A DNA stretch of 64,000 nt from DATKAS01 sp963733765 (GCA_963733765.1 CAVTEI010000007.1:372001-436000), one strand, 5' to 3'; shown: positions 17,388-26,527, counted from the first letter of the stretch. Numbers and translations are program-made. Notes: generated from the letters alone by a model not told the origin.

Positions 17388-17817
17388 CAGGCGGCGCGAG
17401 CGCGACGCGGATTTGATCGGCGACAGCCTCGGCCTCGCCCGCGGCGTACTTCCGGCGAGGCCAGAAGAAGCCGCGCAGACCGTCGCCGCGCCGCCGAGGC
17501 ACGACGTGCACGTGGAGGTGGGGCACGCTCTGACTCACTCGGTTGTTCATCGCGACGAACGACCCGTCGGCCGCCATCGCCGACTCGACGGCCGCCGTGA
17601 TGAGCTGCACGCGCTGGAAGAGGGGCGCGACCTGGTCGATCGGAAGGTCGGTGAGCGTCTCCACATGGTCTCGCGGGACGATCAGCACATGCCCGGGGAA
17701 CACGGGTCGGCGGTCGAGGAACGCGAGAACGGTCGTGTCGTCGAACACCACCTCGGCCGGCTCGTCGCCCGCGACGATGGAACAGAAGACGCACCGGTCG
17801 GCACGAGTGGCGGGCAT
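17377..17817 (-). CDS. HIT-family nucleotide hydrolase/transferase
   Basis: A 146-residue histidine-triad protein of the Hint/FHIT branch that cleaves nucleotide phosphoramidates or dinucleoside polyphosphates. The zinc-type N-terminal CVFCSIVAG motif and the active-site triad SVPHLHVHVVPRRRGDG are clear. ATG 17817 is taken because the family N terminus follows directly; a longer reading to 18063 would overlap the divergent CMD gene. Length is normal. Confidence 0.92.
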   Translation of the reverse strand: MPATRADRCVFCSIVAGDEPAEVVFDDTTVLAFLDRRPVFPGHVLIVPRDHVETLTDLPIDQVAPLFQRVQLITAAVESAMAADGSFVAMNNRVSQSVPHLHVHVVPRRRGDGLRGFFWPRRKYAAGEAEAVADQIRVALAPPVSQ

Positions 17818-17833
17818 CGGGGCATCATGGCCC

Positions 17834-18391
17834 ATGCCTCGCATCGCACCGCTCCCGATCGACGAGTGGGACGAGGAGCTGCAGCCCCTCGGCGTCACCG
17901 GGCTCACCGCCCCCGACGGCTCCCCGCTCAACATCTTCGCCACGCTCGCCAACCATCCGAAGCTCCTCAAGCGCTGGCTCGTCTTCGCGAACCATGTGCT
18001 CGCCAAGAGCACGCTCACCCCTCGTGACCGCGAGCTGCTGATCCTCCGTGCGGGCTGGAACAACCAGGCGCCCTATGAGTGGGGTCAGCACGTCGCCATC
18101 GCGTTGCGCAGCGACATCAGCCAGGAGGAGATCGACCGCGTTCCCGCGGGGCCCGACGCCCCCGGATGGGATTCGTTCGACGCCGCGCTGCTCCGCCTCG
18201 CCGACGAGCTGCATGCGAAGGGAAACGCCACAGACGCGACGTGGGCGACGCTTGCGGAGCGGTACTCGACGGAGCAGCTCATGGACGCGGTGTTTGCCGT
18301 AGGGCAGTACACGCTGGTCTCGTACGCGCTCAACGCGTTCGGCGTAGAGCGTGAGCCGGGCGTCGTGGGATTGCCGAGCCCGCCCACCTAG
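17834..18391 (+). CDS. Carboxymuconolactone decarboxylase/AhpD-like protein
   Basis: A 185-residue all-helical CMD-family protein. The core (LTPRDRELLILRAGWNNQAPYEWGQHVAIAL) matches the family, but the redox CxxC of true AhpD proteins is absent here (NNQAPYEW). A peroxidase-partner role is therefore doubtful and a decarboxylase-like or unknown function is more likely. ATG 17834 lies 16 bases from the divergent HIT start. The lutA gene starts 17 bases after its stop. Confidence 0.85.
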   Translation: MPRIAPLPIDEWDEELQPLGVTGLTAPDGSPLNIFATLANHPKLLKRWLVFANHVLAKSTLTPRDRELLILRAGWNNQAPYEWGQHVAIALRSDISQEEIDRVPAGPDAPGWDSFDAALLRLADELHAKGNATDATWATLAERYSTEQLMDAVFAVGQYTLVSYALNAFGVEREPGVVGLPSPPT

Positions 18392-18408
18392 CCCGCTACG
18401 GTCGATCT

Positions 18409-19155
18409 GTGCGCGTCTCGTTGCTGGTCACCTGTCTGGTCGACCTCTTCGAGCCCGAGACGGGCGTCGACGCGGTGAGGGTGCTTCGAGCGGCGGGATG
18501 CGACGTCGACGTGCCGGCCGGACAGACGTGCTGCGGCCAGCCGGCATGGAACTCGGGCTTCGCCGACGAAGCGGCCAAGGTCGCTCGCACGACGCTCGAC
18601 GCGTTGAGCGAGACCGACAGCGACGCCATCGTCGTGCCGGCGGGGTCATGCGCCGCCATGATCAGAGTCTTCTGGCCCGAGCTGTTCGAGGTCGTCGGCG
18701 ATCACGAAGCGGCGGAACGCGCCCGCTCGGTCGCCGCGCGCACGAGAGAGCTGACCGAGCTGCTCGCCGAACGCGAGCTTCCTCCGATGAGCCTTCCCGA
18801 GGCGCGGACGGTCGCGTATCACCACTCGTGCCACATGCTGCGCGAGCTCCGCGGCCACGATCACCCCCTCGCGCTGCTCGATCGCGTGGAGGGGTGCGAA
18901 ACGGTCGACTGGTCCGCGTGCGAGCGCTGCTGCGGGTTCGGCGGGCTCTTCAGCATGAAGCTCCCGGAGGTCTCGGTCGCCATGGCCGACGACAAGCTCT
19001 CGTCGCTCGCGGAGCAGCAGCCGGACCTCGTGGTCGGCGCTGACGGCTCCTGCCTCATGCACCTCCGCTCCCGCGCCTCGCATGAGGGCTCGCCCATCCA
19101 GACCCGGCACATCGCGCAGGTGCTTGCCGCCGCGCTCGAGGGCCGCGAGCCGTGA
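18409..19155 (+). CDS. lutA: L-lactate oxidation complex subunit A (CCG-domain Fe-S protein)
   Basis: A 248-residue LutA/YkgE-type protein with two Cys-Cys-Gly domains. The first has CCGQPAWNSG, the second YHHSCHMLRELR and CCGFGGLFSMK, which together ligate iron-sulfur centres and form part of the LutABC complex oxidising L-lactate to pyruvate. It starts at GTG 18409 and its stop overlaps the lutB GTG (GTGA). The three genes are contiguous in the order lutA-lutB-lutC. No dedicated lactate permease or GntR/FadR-type regulator is seen beside them. Confidence 0.93.
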   Translation: MRVSLLVTCLVDLFEPETGVDAVRVLRAAGCDVDVPAGQTCCGQPAWNSGFADEAAKVARTTLDALSETDSDAIVVPAGSCAAMIRVFWPELFEVVGDHEAAERARSVAARTRELTELLAERELPPMSLPEARTVAYHHSCHMLRELRGHDHPLALLDRVEGCETVDWSACERCCGFGGLFSMKLPEVSVAMADDKLSSLAEQQPDLVVGADGSCLMHLRSRASHEGSPIQTRHIAQVLAAALEGREP

Positions 19156-20556
19156 CCGGTCACCAGCTCGTCGGCACGACACTCCGCGATCGCACCATCG
19201 AGGCGACGTCGAACGTGCGACTCCGCGGTGCGCTCGCTCGAGCGGTCGGCCGGTTCGCCAGCCACCGCGAGTCTGCGCTCGGCGTGATCGACGATCCGGA
19301 CGGGCTGCGCGCCGCCGCCCGCGCCATCAAGGCCGACGTCGTCGGTCGGCTTCCCGAGCTGCTCGAGCAGTTCGCCGACAACGTCCTCGCCCACGGAGGG
19401 AAGGTCTGCTGGGCGGCAGATGCGAGCGAGGCGAACGCCTACATCGCTTCGGTCGCCGCCCGGATCGGTGCGCGCACCATCGTGAAGTCCAAGTCGATGG
19501 CGACGGAGGAGACCGGCCTGAACGAGGCGCTCGAAGCCGCGGGATGCCGCGTGGTCGAGACCGACCTGGGCGAGTGGATCATCCAGCTCGCGCACGAGAC
19601 GCCCAGCCACATCATCGCCCCCGCGGTTCACAAGGACCGCTACCAGGTCGCAGAGCACCTGCAGGCCGAGGTGACCGACGGCCGCATCCTCGAGGCAGCG
19701 CCGGGCCCCCTCGCGGCGTTCGCCCGAGAGCAATTGCGCGCCGAGTTCCTTCGCGCCGACCTCGGCATCTCCGGCGCGAACTTCGGCGTCGCCGAGACCG
19801 GCTCGATCGTGCTCGTCACGAACGAGGGCAACGGTCGGCTGTGCACCTCGGTGCCGCGCGTGCACATCGCCGTCATGGGGATGGAGCGCCTCGTCGCCGA
19901 CTGGGAGCAGCTCGACCTGTTCGTGAACCTGCTGGCGCGATCGGGCACGGGCCAGCACCTCTCCTCGTACACGAGCGTCATCACCGGTCCGCGGCGAGAT
20001 GGCGAAGCCGATGGCCCCGACGAGATGCACGTCGTCATCCTCGACAACGGACGCAGCGACATCCTCGGCACCGAGTTCCAGGAGATCCTGTCGTGCATCA
20101 GGTGCGGCGCCTGCCTGAACGTGTGCCCCGTATACCGACAGATCGGCGGCCATGCGTACGGGTGGGTGTACAGCGGCCCCGTCGGCGCAGTGCTCACCCC
20201 ACTGCTCGCGGGCGCGCACCATGAGGCCGCTGAGCTCGCCAACGCGTCGACGTTGTGCGGCGCGTGCATGGATGCCTGCCCGGTGAGCATCCCGCTGCAG
20301 GACCTGTTGCTCGCGCTGCGGAGACGCCGCGCTGCCGAGCGCGACGCGCGCCGAGCGTGCCGCCTGGAAGGCGTGGGCAAGCGCATGGTCGCAGCCCGCC
20401 CGATACCGGGCGTCGGTGAAGGCGATGAGCACCGGCCGAGGGCTGGCTCGGTTCGCGGCCCACGCACCCGGACTTGCTCGTTGGGCGGCGGGCCGCGACG
20501 CGCCCCAGCCGGCCGCGCGCACGTTCCACGAGCGCTGGCGCGACGGGACTGTGTGA
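19152..20556 (+). CDS. lutB: L-lactate oxidation complex subunit B, Fe-S protein (one frameshift)
   Basis: The intact protein would be about 467 residues. An N-terminal LUD domain is followed by two [4Fe-4S] clusters, CIRCGACLNVCP and CGACMDACP, near residues 316 and 372. After LLLALRRRR the frame fails. From about 20362 the correct ending reads on in another frame (AAWKAWASAWSQPARYR ... TFHERWRDGTV) to a TGA at 20554. The span is one base over a multiple of three, so one extra base lies between about 20330 and 20360. Read literally, the frame runs through into lutC and would produce a false LutB-LutC fusion of 694 residues. Confidence 0.88.
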
Positions 20557-21236
20557 TGGACCGGACCGAAACCGGTGACCGTCGAGTCTTCCTGACGCGG
20601 CTGCGACGCCGGCTCGCCACGCCCGCTCCCGAGAACCCGGCCCATCCGCTTCCGCCTCTGCCCGCGGCCGTGCCCGAGGTGCACTCGCGTCATCTCGATC
20701 CCGACGACCTCATCGGGTCGTTCGAGCGTGCCGCCACCGCCGCGAGCGCGGAGGTACACCGAGTCGCCGGTAGCGCCCTGCCCGACGATCTGCTCGCCGA
20801 CCTCGTGATGCGCTACGACATCCGCAGCGCTGTCGTGTCGGCCGAGCCCGAAGCAGCGGAGGTCGGGCGCGCGCTCGAGGCCCTCGGCGTGACGGTCGAG
20901 TCACTTTCGATCGAAGCCGCCGCCCGCGCTGACCTCGGCGTCACAAGCGCCACCTACGGCTTCGCGACGACGGGCTCGGTGGTGCAGGAGTCCGACGTCG
21001 CTGGCGGGCGCACGGCGAGCCTGTTGCCTCCTGTCCACCTGTGTGTGTTGCCAGTGGACCGTCTCGTGCCGTCCACCGCGGCGCTGCTGCGCACGTTGGG
21101 CGCACCCGGCCGGCTCCCGAGCAACCTCGTCGTGATCACCGGACCGAGCCGTTCCGGCGACATCGAGCAGATCATCACGCTCGGTGTTCACGGGCCGACC
21201 GCGCTCCACATCGCGCTGCTGGAAGCAGGCTCCTGA
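20556..21236 (+). CDS. lutC: L-lactate oxidation complex subunit C (LUD domain)
   Basis: A 226-residue LutC/YkgG-type protein of the DUF162 (LUD) family, third subunit of the lactate-oxidising complex. The C-terminal core reads DLGVTSATYGFATTGSVV, then LCVLPVDRLVPS, then NLVVITGPSRSGDIEQ, as in the family. Its ATG overlaps the restored lutB stop by one base (TGATG), which supports the frame correction in lutB. A family-3 binding protein follows after a 58-base gap. Confidence 0.92.
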   Translation: MDRTETGDRRVFLTRLRRRLATPAPENPAHPLPPLPAAVPEVHSRHLDPDDLIGSFERAATAASAEVHRVAGSALPDDLLADLVMRYDIRSAVVSAEPEAAEVGRALEALGVTVESLSIEAAARADLGVTSATYGFATTGSVVQESDVAGGRTASLLPPVHLCVLPVDRLVPSTAALLRTLGAPGRLPSNLVVITGPSRSGDIEQIITLGVHGPTALHIALLEAGS

Positions 21237-21294
21237 GTGGTTCAGGTCTAGGCTCTCCGGTTTCCGATCGTGCTGTGACCTGGGAGGAATTGGC

Positions 21295-22167
21295 GTGCGC
21301 AGAGTTGGAGCAGCCCTTGTTGCCGTGAGCCTGGCGTTCGCGTTGGCGGCATGCGGAGACGACGATGGCGGGGGCGGGAGCGACGCCGAGGGCGCGTTCG
21401 GTGAGTGCGAGATCCAGTCGGAGGTGGGCGAGCTCGGCGACGTCGAGCTCGTCAGCGACGGCGAGCTCACGGTCGCGACCAACCTGCCTGCGCCCGGGTT
21501 CTGGAACGGCGACGACCCCGGGAGCGTCAACGGCGGCTTCGAGTACTGCATGGCCGCCGAGATCGCGACCTCACTCGGTCTCGACGCGGTCGAGGTCGTC
21601 CAAGTCTCGTTCGACGCTCTGGTCGCCGGCCAAGCGGGCGACTTCGACATGGCCCTTTCGCAGGTCACGATCACCGAGGAGCGAGCCGAAGTCGTCGACT
21701 TCTCGGTCCCCTACTTCTCGTCCGACCAAGGTGTTCTCGTGAACGCCGGCACGACAGTCGGCACGATCGAGGAAGCCAAGGCGCTCAAGTGGGGTGTGCA
21801 GACCGCCACCACTGCCCAGATCTACCTCGAAGACGTCATCCAACCTGAGAGCGAAGTGGCTTCGTTCCAGGACACGCCGTCGATGTTCGCTGCGCTCACG
21901 TCCGGCCAGGTCGACGCTGTGATGCTCGACACCGCCATCGTGCTCGGGCAGGCCGCCGCGAGCGACGGCGCCCAAGAGGTCGTCGCCCAGTTCAGCACCG
22001 GCGAGGAGTATGGCGCGATCTACCAGAAGGGCTCGCCCAACGCCGCGGCACTCGACGCCATCATCACGACATTGGACGAGAACGGCGCGCTCGCTGCGCT
22101 CACCGAGAAGTGGCTGGCGCCGGTCTTCGGGGGCGACCCCAACGACATCCCGTTCATCACCCCGTAG
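21295..22167 (+). CDS. Polar amino-acid ABC transporter substrate-binding lipoprotein
   Basis: A 290-residue solute-binding protein of family 3. The signal peptide ends in a lipobox (LAFALAACGDD, Cys about residue 20), so it is a lipoprotein on the outer face of the membrane. The binding domain shows DFDMALSQVTITEERAEVVD and VPYFSSDQGVLV, typical for polar amino acids. It starts at GTG 21295 with a GGAGGA Shine-Dalgarno 8 bases upstream. Permease and ATPase follow in order, giving a complete importer. The exact amino acid is unknown. Confidence 0.93.
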   Translation: MRRVGAALVAVSLAFALAACGDDDGGGGSDAEGAFGECEIQSEVGELGDVELVSDGELTVATNLPAPGFWNGDDPGSVNGGFEYCMAAEIATSLGLDAVEVVQVSFDALVAGQAGDFDMALSQVTITEERAEVVDFSVPYFSSDQGVLVNAGTTVGTIEEAKALKWGVQTATTAQIYLEDVIQPESEVASFQDTPSMFAALTSGQVDAVMLDTAIVLGQAAASDGAQEVVAQFSTGEEYGAIYQKGSPNAAALDAIITTLDENGALAALTEKWLAPVFGGDPNDIPFITP

Positions 22168-22206
22168 CGACACCACCGAGAGCGGCACTGCCGCGAGGAG
22201 CGCGCT

Positions 22207-23208
22207 ATGAGCTCCGCCCCGACGACTGACCTGATCGCGGGTGACCGACCCGATCCTCCGGGACGAGCGGCGCCCAAGGTCCGCACTTACCTGCTGGCGG
22301 CGATCCTGACCGTGCCGCTGTTCTTCCCGACCGCGATCCCCGCGATCGTGCACGCTGCGAAGGCCCGCGGGCACCGGCGCGACGGCGACATCCGAGCGGC
22401 GAGAGCACAGGCGGACGCGGCTCGTCAGTGGGTGTGGATGACCGTCGGCATCGGGCTCACGGTCTGGTTCTGCATTTTCGCCGTGCTCAGCATCTATCTG
22501 AACGACGGCGCGTTGCGGAAGGTCTTCTTCAACTGGGATGTGATCTCGGACAGCTGGGCCAGCATTCGTAAGGGGTTCTGGCTGAACATCAAGCTGTTCA
22601 TGACCGCGGAAGTGCTCGTGCTCATCTGGGCGCTGTTCATCGCGATCCTGCGCGGTCTTCCCGGGCGCGCCGCCGGACCGATTCGCTTCCTCGCCGTCGC
22701 TTACATCGACCTGTTCCGAGCGCTGCCGGCCGTCATCGTCATCTACCTCATCGCGTTCGGCATCCCTCTCACCGATCTGCCGGTCGTCCGCGACCTCTCG
22801 CAGTTCTGGCTGTGCGTCATCGCACTCACGCTCGTGTACGGCGCGTACGTCGCCGAGGTCTATCGCGCCGGCATCGAGAGCATCCACTGGAGCCAGGCGG
22901 CCAGCGCGCGGTCGCTGGGCCTGTCCTACACCGAGACGATGCGGTTCGTGGTAGTCCCGCAAGCGGTGCGCCGCATCATCCCGCCCCTGCTCAACGACTT
23001 CATCGGCCTGCAGAAGGACACTGCGCTGGTCGGCTTCGTCGGCCTGCTCGACGCGTTCAACCGGGCCCGCATCATCGCGTCGAATCGCTTCAACCTGTCC
23101 GCGGTGACGGGTGTGGCGATCTCGTACATCGTGATCACGGTCCCCATGGCGATCGTGGTCGACCACCTCGTGAAGCGCGACCAACAACGGATGCGGGCCA
23201 ACTCGTGA
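22207..23208 (+). CDS. Amino-acid ABC transporter permease with N-terminal dispanin/CD225-like domain
   Basis: A 333-residue membrane protein. Residues about 25-100 resemble the dispanin (CD225) pattern: a helix ending PAIVHAAKARGHR, a GDIRAARAQADAAR stretch, then a second helix WVWMTVGIGLTVWF. A normal HisM/GlnP-type permease domain follows, with the EAA loop GIESIHWSQAASARSLGL and the distal core PPLLNDFIGLQKDTALVGF. Standard permeases of this family are about 220-300 residues and lack the front domain. It starts at ATG 22207 with an upstream GAGGAGC, and its stop overlaps the ATPase GTG (GTGA). The extra domain may tune localisation or oligomerisation; that is inference. Confidence 0.9.
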   Translation: MSSAPTTDLIAGDRPDPPGRAAPKVRTYLLAAILTVPLFFPTAIPAIVHAAKARGHRRDGDIRAARAQADAARQWVWMTVGIGLTVWFCIFAVLSIYLNDGALRKVFFNWDVISDSWASIRKGFWLNIKLFMTAEVLVLIWALFIAILRGLPGRAAGPIRFLAVAYIDLFRALPAVIVIYLIAFGIPLTDLPVVRDLSQFWLCVIALTLVYGAYVAEVYRAGIESIHWSQAASARSLGLSYTETMRFVVVPQAVRRIIPPLLNDFIGLQKDTALVGFVGLLDAFNRARIIASNRFNLSAVTGVAISYIVITVPMAIVVDHLVKRDQQRMRANS

Positions 23209-23951
23209 GCGCCTATCTCGAGGTCGAAGACGTCCACAAGCAATTCGGCGACAACGAGGTGCTCCGCGGCATCACGATGTCCGTGAACGAGCACGAGGTC
23301 GTGTGCCTCATCGGCGCCTCCGGGTCGGGGAAGTCGACGCTGCTCCGCTGCATCAACTTGCTCGAGACCGTCGACTCCGGGTCGATCACGATCAACGGTG
23401 ACCGCATCACCGACGTTGGCGTCGATGTCGACGAAGTGCGCCGCGACGTCGGCATCGTCTTCCAGAGCTTCAACCTCTTCCCCCACATGACGGTGATGCG
23501 CAACATCACCCTCGCTCCGATGCGCGTGCTCGGGCACAGCAAGGTGTACGCGGAGACGGGCGCGATGACGCTCCTCGAGCGCATCGGGCTCGCCGACAAG
23601 CGCGACGAGTACCCCGACCGTCTCTCGGGAGGTCAGCAGCAGCGCGTCGCGATCGTCCGCGCGCTGGCGATGCAACCGCGGGTGCTGCTACTCGACGAGA
23701 TCACGAGCGCGCTCGATCCCGAGCTCGTCGGCGAGGTGCTGAACATCGTGCGCGACCTCAAAGAGGATGGTCTGACGATGCTGCTGGCCACCCACGAGAT
23801 GGGGTTCGCCCGTGAGGTCGCGAGCCGGGTCTGCTTCCTCGCCGACGGCATCGTGTGTGAGGAAGGTCCACCGGAACAGATCTTCAGCGAGCCGGCGACC
23901 CCGAGGCTGCAGGGCTTCCTCCGCCGCATCATCGAAGCCGGCCGGTTGTAG
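23205..23951 (+). CDS. Amino-acid ABC transporter ATP-binding protein (GlnQ/HisP type)
   Basis: A 248-residue ABC ATPase of the polar amino-acid class. Walker A GASGSGKST, Q-loop VFQSFNLFPHMTV, signature LSGGQQQR, Walker B VLLLDEITSALDP and the switch His in LLATHEMGFAREV are all present. The Walker B block has Ile where most have Pro (DEITSALD), a tolerated variant in this group. It starts at GTG 23205 inside the permease stop and completes the three-gene importer. The stop is followed after 10 bases by the tandem repeat pair. Confidence 0.95.
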   Translation: MSAYLEVEDVHKQFGDNEVLRGITMSVNEHEVVCLIGASGSGKSTLLRCINLLETVDSGSITINGDRITDVGVDVDEVRRDVGIVFQSFNLFPHMTVMRNITLAPMRVLGHSKVYAETGAMTLLERIGLADKRDEYPDRLSGGQQQRVAIVRALAMQPRVLLLDEITSALDPELVGEVLNIVRDLKEDGLTMLLATHEMGFAREVASRVCFLADGIVCEEGPPEQIFSEPATPRLQGFLRRIIEAGRL

Positions 23952-24264
23952 CGCTGCGCTTTCCTCGTCGCTGCTCTCCGCTCCGCTTCGATCGGCTCCT
24001 GCTCGCTTCGCTCGACAATCCGTACTTCGCGCACCCGAGCGGCGCACTGCGCCGCTCGCCCGTGTCCTCGTCGCCGCTCTCCGCTCCGCTTCGATCGGCT
24101 CCTGCTCGCTTCGCTCGACAATCCGTACTTCGCGCACCCGAGCGGCGCACTGCGCCGCTCGCCCCCATCCCCCAATCGCGGCTTGCGAGGCGGTTCAATG
24201 CGGGCACGACCTCTCGACGCCGTCCGCCCACCTGGTGACCGACCTTCTCGACCCGCAGGCCGCG
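23952..24264. other. Gene-free interval carrying the repeat pair
   Basis: About 313 bases without a convincing gene. Two-thirds is the tandem repeat described separately. The remaining 100 bases before the PIN-PhoH start hold no clear promoter hexamers. An in-frame GTG at 24235 is an alternative start for that gene. Small open frames here are shadows of the repeat. Confidence 0.6.
23962..24164. repeat. Tandem pair of about 100-base palindrome-bearing repeats (family copy pair 1)
   Basis: Two nearly identical units lie head to tail with a 103-base period (about 23962-24061 and 24065-24164). Each contains a perfect hairpin, CGAGCGGCGCA and TGCGCCGCTCG around one base (24036-24058 and 24139-24161), preceded by a GGCTCCTGCTCGC core. 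The same organisation recurs at 37341-37505. No U tract follows the hairpin, so it is not a classic terminator. It resembles a dispersed REP/BIME-like element placed after an operon end. Confidence 0.85.
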
Positions 24265-25575
24265 ATGGCCTGCACCTACGTGCTCGACACGTCGGTGCTC
24301 CTGGCCGATCCCGCGTCGGTGTTCCGGTTCGACGAGCACGAGGTGGTGCTCCCCCTCGTGGTCATTGCCGAGCTCGAGGCCAAGCGCGATCATCCCGAGC
24401 TCGGCTGGGCGGCCCGGCGGAGCCTGCGGCTGCTCGAGGATCTCCGAGCGAGGTATGGCTCACTCGTCCGCTCGATGCCGATCACGCCGCTCGGGGGCAC
24501 ATTCCGCGTCGAGATCAACCACATGGACGCAACCGGATTGCCGGCCGCGCTGATCTCCGACAACAACGACCACCGCATCCTCGCGGTGGCGAAGAATCTC
24601 GCAAACGAAGCGCGCCGCGTCGTGGTCGTGACCAAGGACCTGCCGCTTCGACTGAAGGCGAGCATCGTCGGCCTCGAAGCGGAGGAGTACCGCAACGAGC
24701 TTGCCGGCGATGCGACCTGGACCGGCTACACCGAGCTCGACGTCGAGAGCGAGATGATCGATCGGCTGTACGCGGAACGCGTCGTCGACGTCGCCGAGGC
24801 GCGTGATCTGCCGTGCCACACCGGCATCGCGCTGACCTCAGGTTCACAGTCGGCCCTCGGCCGTGTGCACGACGACAAGCGCGTGCACCTCGTCCGTGGA
24901 GATCGCTCGCTGTTCGACGTGCGCGGCCGCAGTGCCGAGCAGCGCGTGGCCATCGACCTCCTCGCGGATGCGAGCATTGGCATCGTCAGCCTCGGCGGGA
25001 ACGCAGGCACCGGCAAGAGCGTGCTCGCCCTCGCCGCCGGCCTCGAAGCCGTGCTCGAGCAACGCTCACACAAACGCGTGCTCGTCTTCCGACCGCTGTT
25101 CGCGGTCGGCGGTCAGGAGCTCGGGTTCCTCCCCGGCTCCGAGACCGAAAAGATGGCGCCGTGGGCCGCTGCGGTCGGTGACGCCCTCGAGTCGATCGTC
25201 GGTCCGGAAGTCATCGAAGAGGTGTTCGTCCGCAACCTGGTCGAGGTGCTTCCCCTCACGCACATCCGAGGTCGCAGCCTCACCGACAGCTTCGTGATCA
25301 TCGACGAGGCACAGAACCTCGAACGTGGTGTGCTCCTCACCGCGCTCAGCCGGCTCGGAGAGGGCAGCCGAGTCGTGCTCACCCACGACGTCGCCCAGCG
25401 CGACAACCTGCGCGTCGGCCGCCACGACGGCGTCGTCTCGGTGATCGACGCGTTGCGCGGCCATCCGATCTTCGCCCACATCACCTTGACGCGGTCCGAA
25501 CGCAGCCCCGTTGCCGCCGTGATCACGCAGCTGCTCGACGCGCACCCAGAACGGGGCGACTGGGCTCAGCGGTAG
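24265..25575 (+). CDS. PIN-domain/PhoH-like ATPase fusion (PhoH2)
   Basis: A 436-residue protein of the PhoH2 type: an N-terminal PIN ribonuclease domain (YVLDTSVLLADP, acidic pocket completed by VVIAELE and ISDNNDHRILAVA) joined to a C-terminal PhoH ATPase (GGNAGTGKSVLAL Walker A, FVIIDEAQNLERG Walker B). Characterised mycobacterial relatives are RNA helicases with ribonuclease activity. ATG 24265 gives a normal N terminus; GTG 24235 is an in-frame alternative. No antitoxin-like partner is visible upstream. Its end overlaps the convergent LLM gene by 10 bases. Confidence 0.92.
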   Translation: MACTYVLDTSVLLADPASVFRFDEHEVVLPLVVIAELEAKRDHPELGWAARRSLRLLEDLRARYGSLVRSMPITPLGGTFRVEINHMDATGLPAALISDNNDHRILAVAKNLANEARRVVVVTKDLPLRLKASIVGLEAEEYRNELAGDATWTGYTELDVESEMIDRLYAERVVDVAEARDLPCHTGIALTSGSQSALGRVHDDKRVHLVRGDRSLFDVRGRSAEQRVAIDLLADASIGIVSLGGNAGTGKSVLALAAGLEAVLEQRSHKRVLVFRPLFAVGGQELGFLPGSETEKMAPWAAAVGDALESIVGPEVIEEVFVRNLVEVLPLTHIRGRSLTDSFVIIDEAQNLERGVLLTALSRLGEGSRVVLTHDVAQRDNLRVGRHDGVVSVIDALRGHPIFAHITLTRSERSPVAAVITQLLDAHPERGDWAQR

Positions 25576-26411
25576 CGCTCGACGAGCGGGTCGTACCGGT
25601 CGAGCACGCCGAGCACCTTGTCGGCACTCGCGGGCGGGAGCCACAGGATCACGCTCTCGGCGCCGGCCTCTTGGTAGTGGTCGAGCACCTCGGGATCCGG
25701 GCGCCCGCCGAACACTTGGAAGCGCAGACTCTGCGGATCGCGACCCGCGGCGGCGGAAACCTCGCGCAGCTCAGCGATGCGCTCGACGACGTTGCTCCGG
25801 CCCGAGATCGGCATCCAGCCATCGCAGTACTCGATGATGTGCCGGTAAGTCACCGGGCCGCCGGCGCCGCCCATCAGGATCGGCGGGTGGGGCTGCTGCA
25901 CCGGCTTCGGCCATGACCAGCTCGGCTCGAACTTCACGAACTCGCCGTCGAAGCTGGCCTCCTCCTGCGTCCACAGCGCCTTCATCGCGAGCACCTTCTC
26001 CCGGACGACCGCGCGGCGCCGGGACGGATCGACGCCGTGGTGCTCCATCTCGTCCTCGTTCCAGCCGACTCCGATCCCGAAGAGGAACCGGCCACCCGAG
26101 ATGAGGTCGAGCGTCGCGACCTCCTTGGCGAGCACGAGCGGGTCGTGCTGCGCGACCAGGCAGATGCCGGTGCCGAGCTGGAGCCGCTCAGTGACGGCCG
26201 CGGCGGCGCCGAGGGCGACGAACGGATCCAGCGTGTGGCTGTACTCCTGAGGCAGGTCGCCCCCGCCTGGCCACGGGGTGCGACGGCCAACTGGGATGTG
26301 GGTGTGCTCGGGGAACCAGAGTGACGCAAATCCCCGGCGCTCCGCTTCAGTCGCCAGCTGCACTGGGCCGATCGTGTAGTCAGTGGGAAACATCACGAGT
26401 CCGAGATCCAT
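25566..26411 (-). CDS. LLM-class F420-dependent oxidoreductase
   Basis: A 281-residue luciferase-like monooxygenase-fold enzyme of the TIGR03619 type. Family features are FASLWFPEHTHIP, LGTGICLVAQHDP, the GRFLFGIGVGWNEDEMEHHG block and the later PPILMGGAGG. Enzymes of this class transfer hydride with F420H2 or FMNH2; the cofC gene at 10.3 kb makes F420 likely. ATG 26411 is chosen because the fold starts there; the longer reading to 26525 runs into the next gene's start region. Substrate unknown. Confidence 0.9.
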   Translation of the reverse strand: MDLGLVMFPTDYTIGPVQLATEAERRGFASLWFPEHTHIPVGRRTPWPGGGDLPQEYSHTLDPFVALGAAAAVTERLQLGTGICLVAQHDPLVLAKEVATLDLISGGRFLFGIGVGWNEDEMEHHGVDPSRRRAVVREKVLAMKALWTQEEASFDGEFVKFEPSWSWPKPVQQPHPPILMGGAGGPVTYRHIIEYCDGWMPISGRSNVVERIAELREVSAAAGRDPQSLRFQVFGGRPDPEVLDHYQEAGAESVILWLPPASADKVLGVLDRYDPLVERYR

Positions 26412-26527
26412 CAGTCGCTTTCTATCTGGCGGCGGGGCTCGGCGCGTCGGGTCCCTGTGTAGCCTCGGCCGTCCGCCCCATTGGGCGGTGACCACCCGCA
26501 TCACGGGCACAGATCGGCCACGCATCC

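Noticed and set aside
17834..18391. AhpD alkylhydroperoxidase
   Set aside because: The redox CxxC motif is missing, so only the general CMD-family label is supported.
23962..24164. Possible CRISPR array
   Set aside because: Only two adjacent units, 100 bases long, with almost no unique spacer between them; period and structure do not fit CRISPR.
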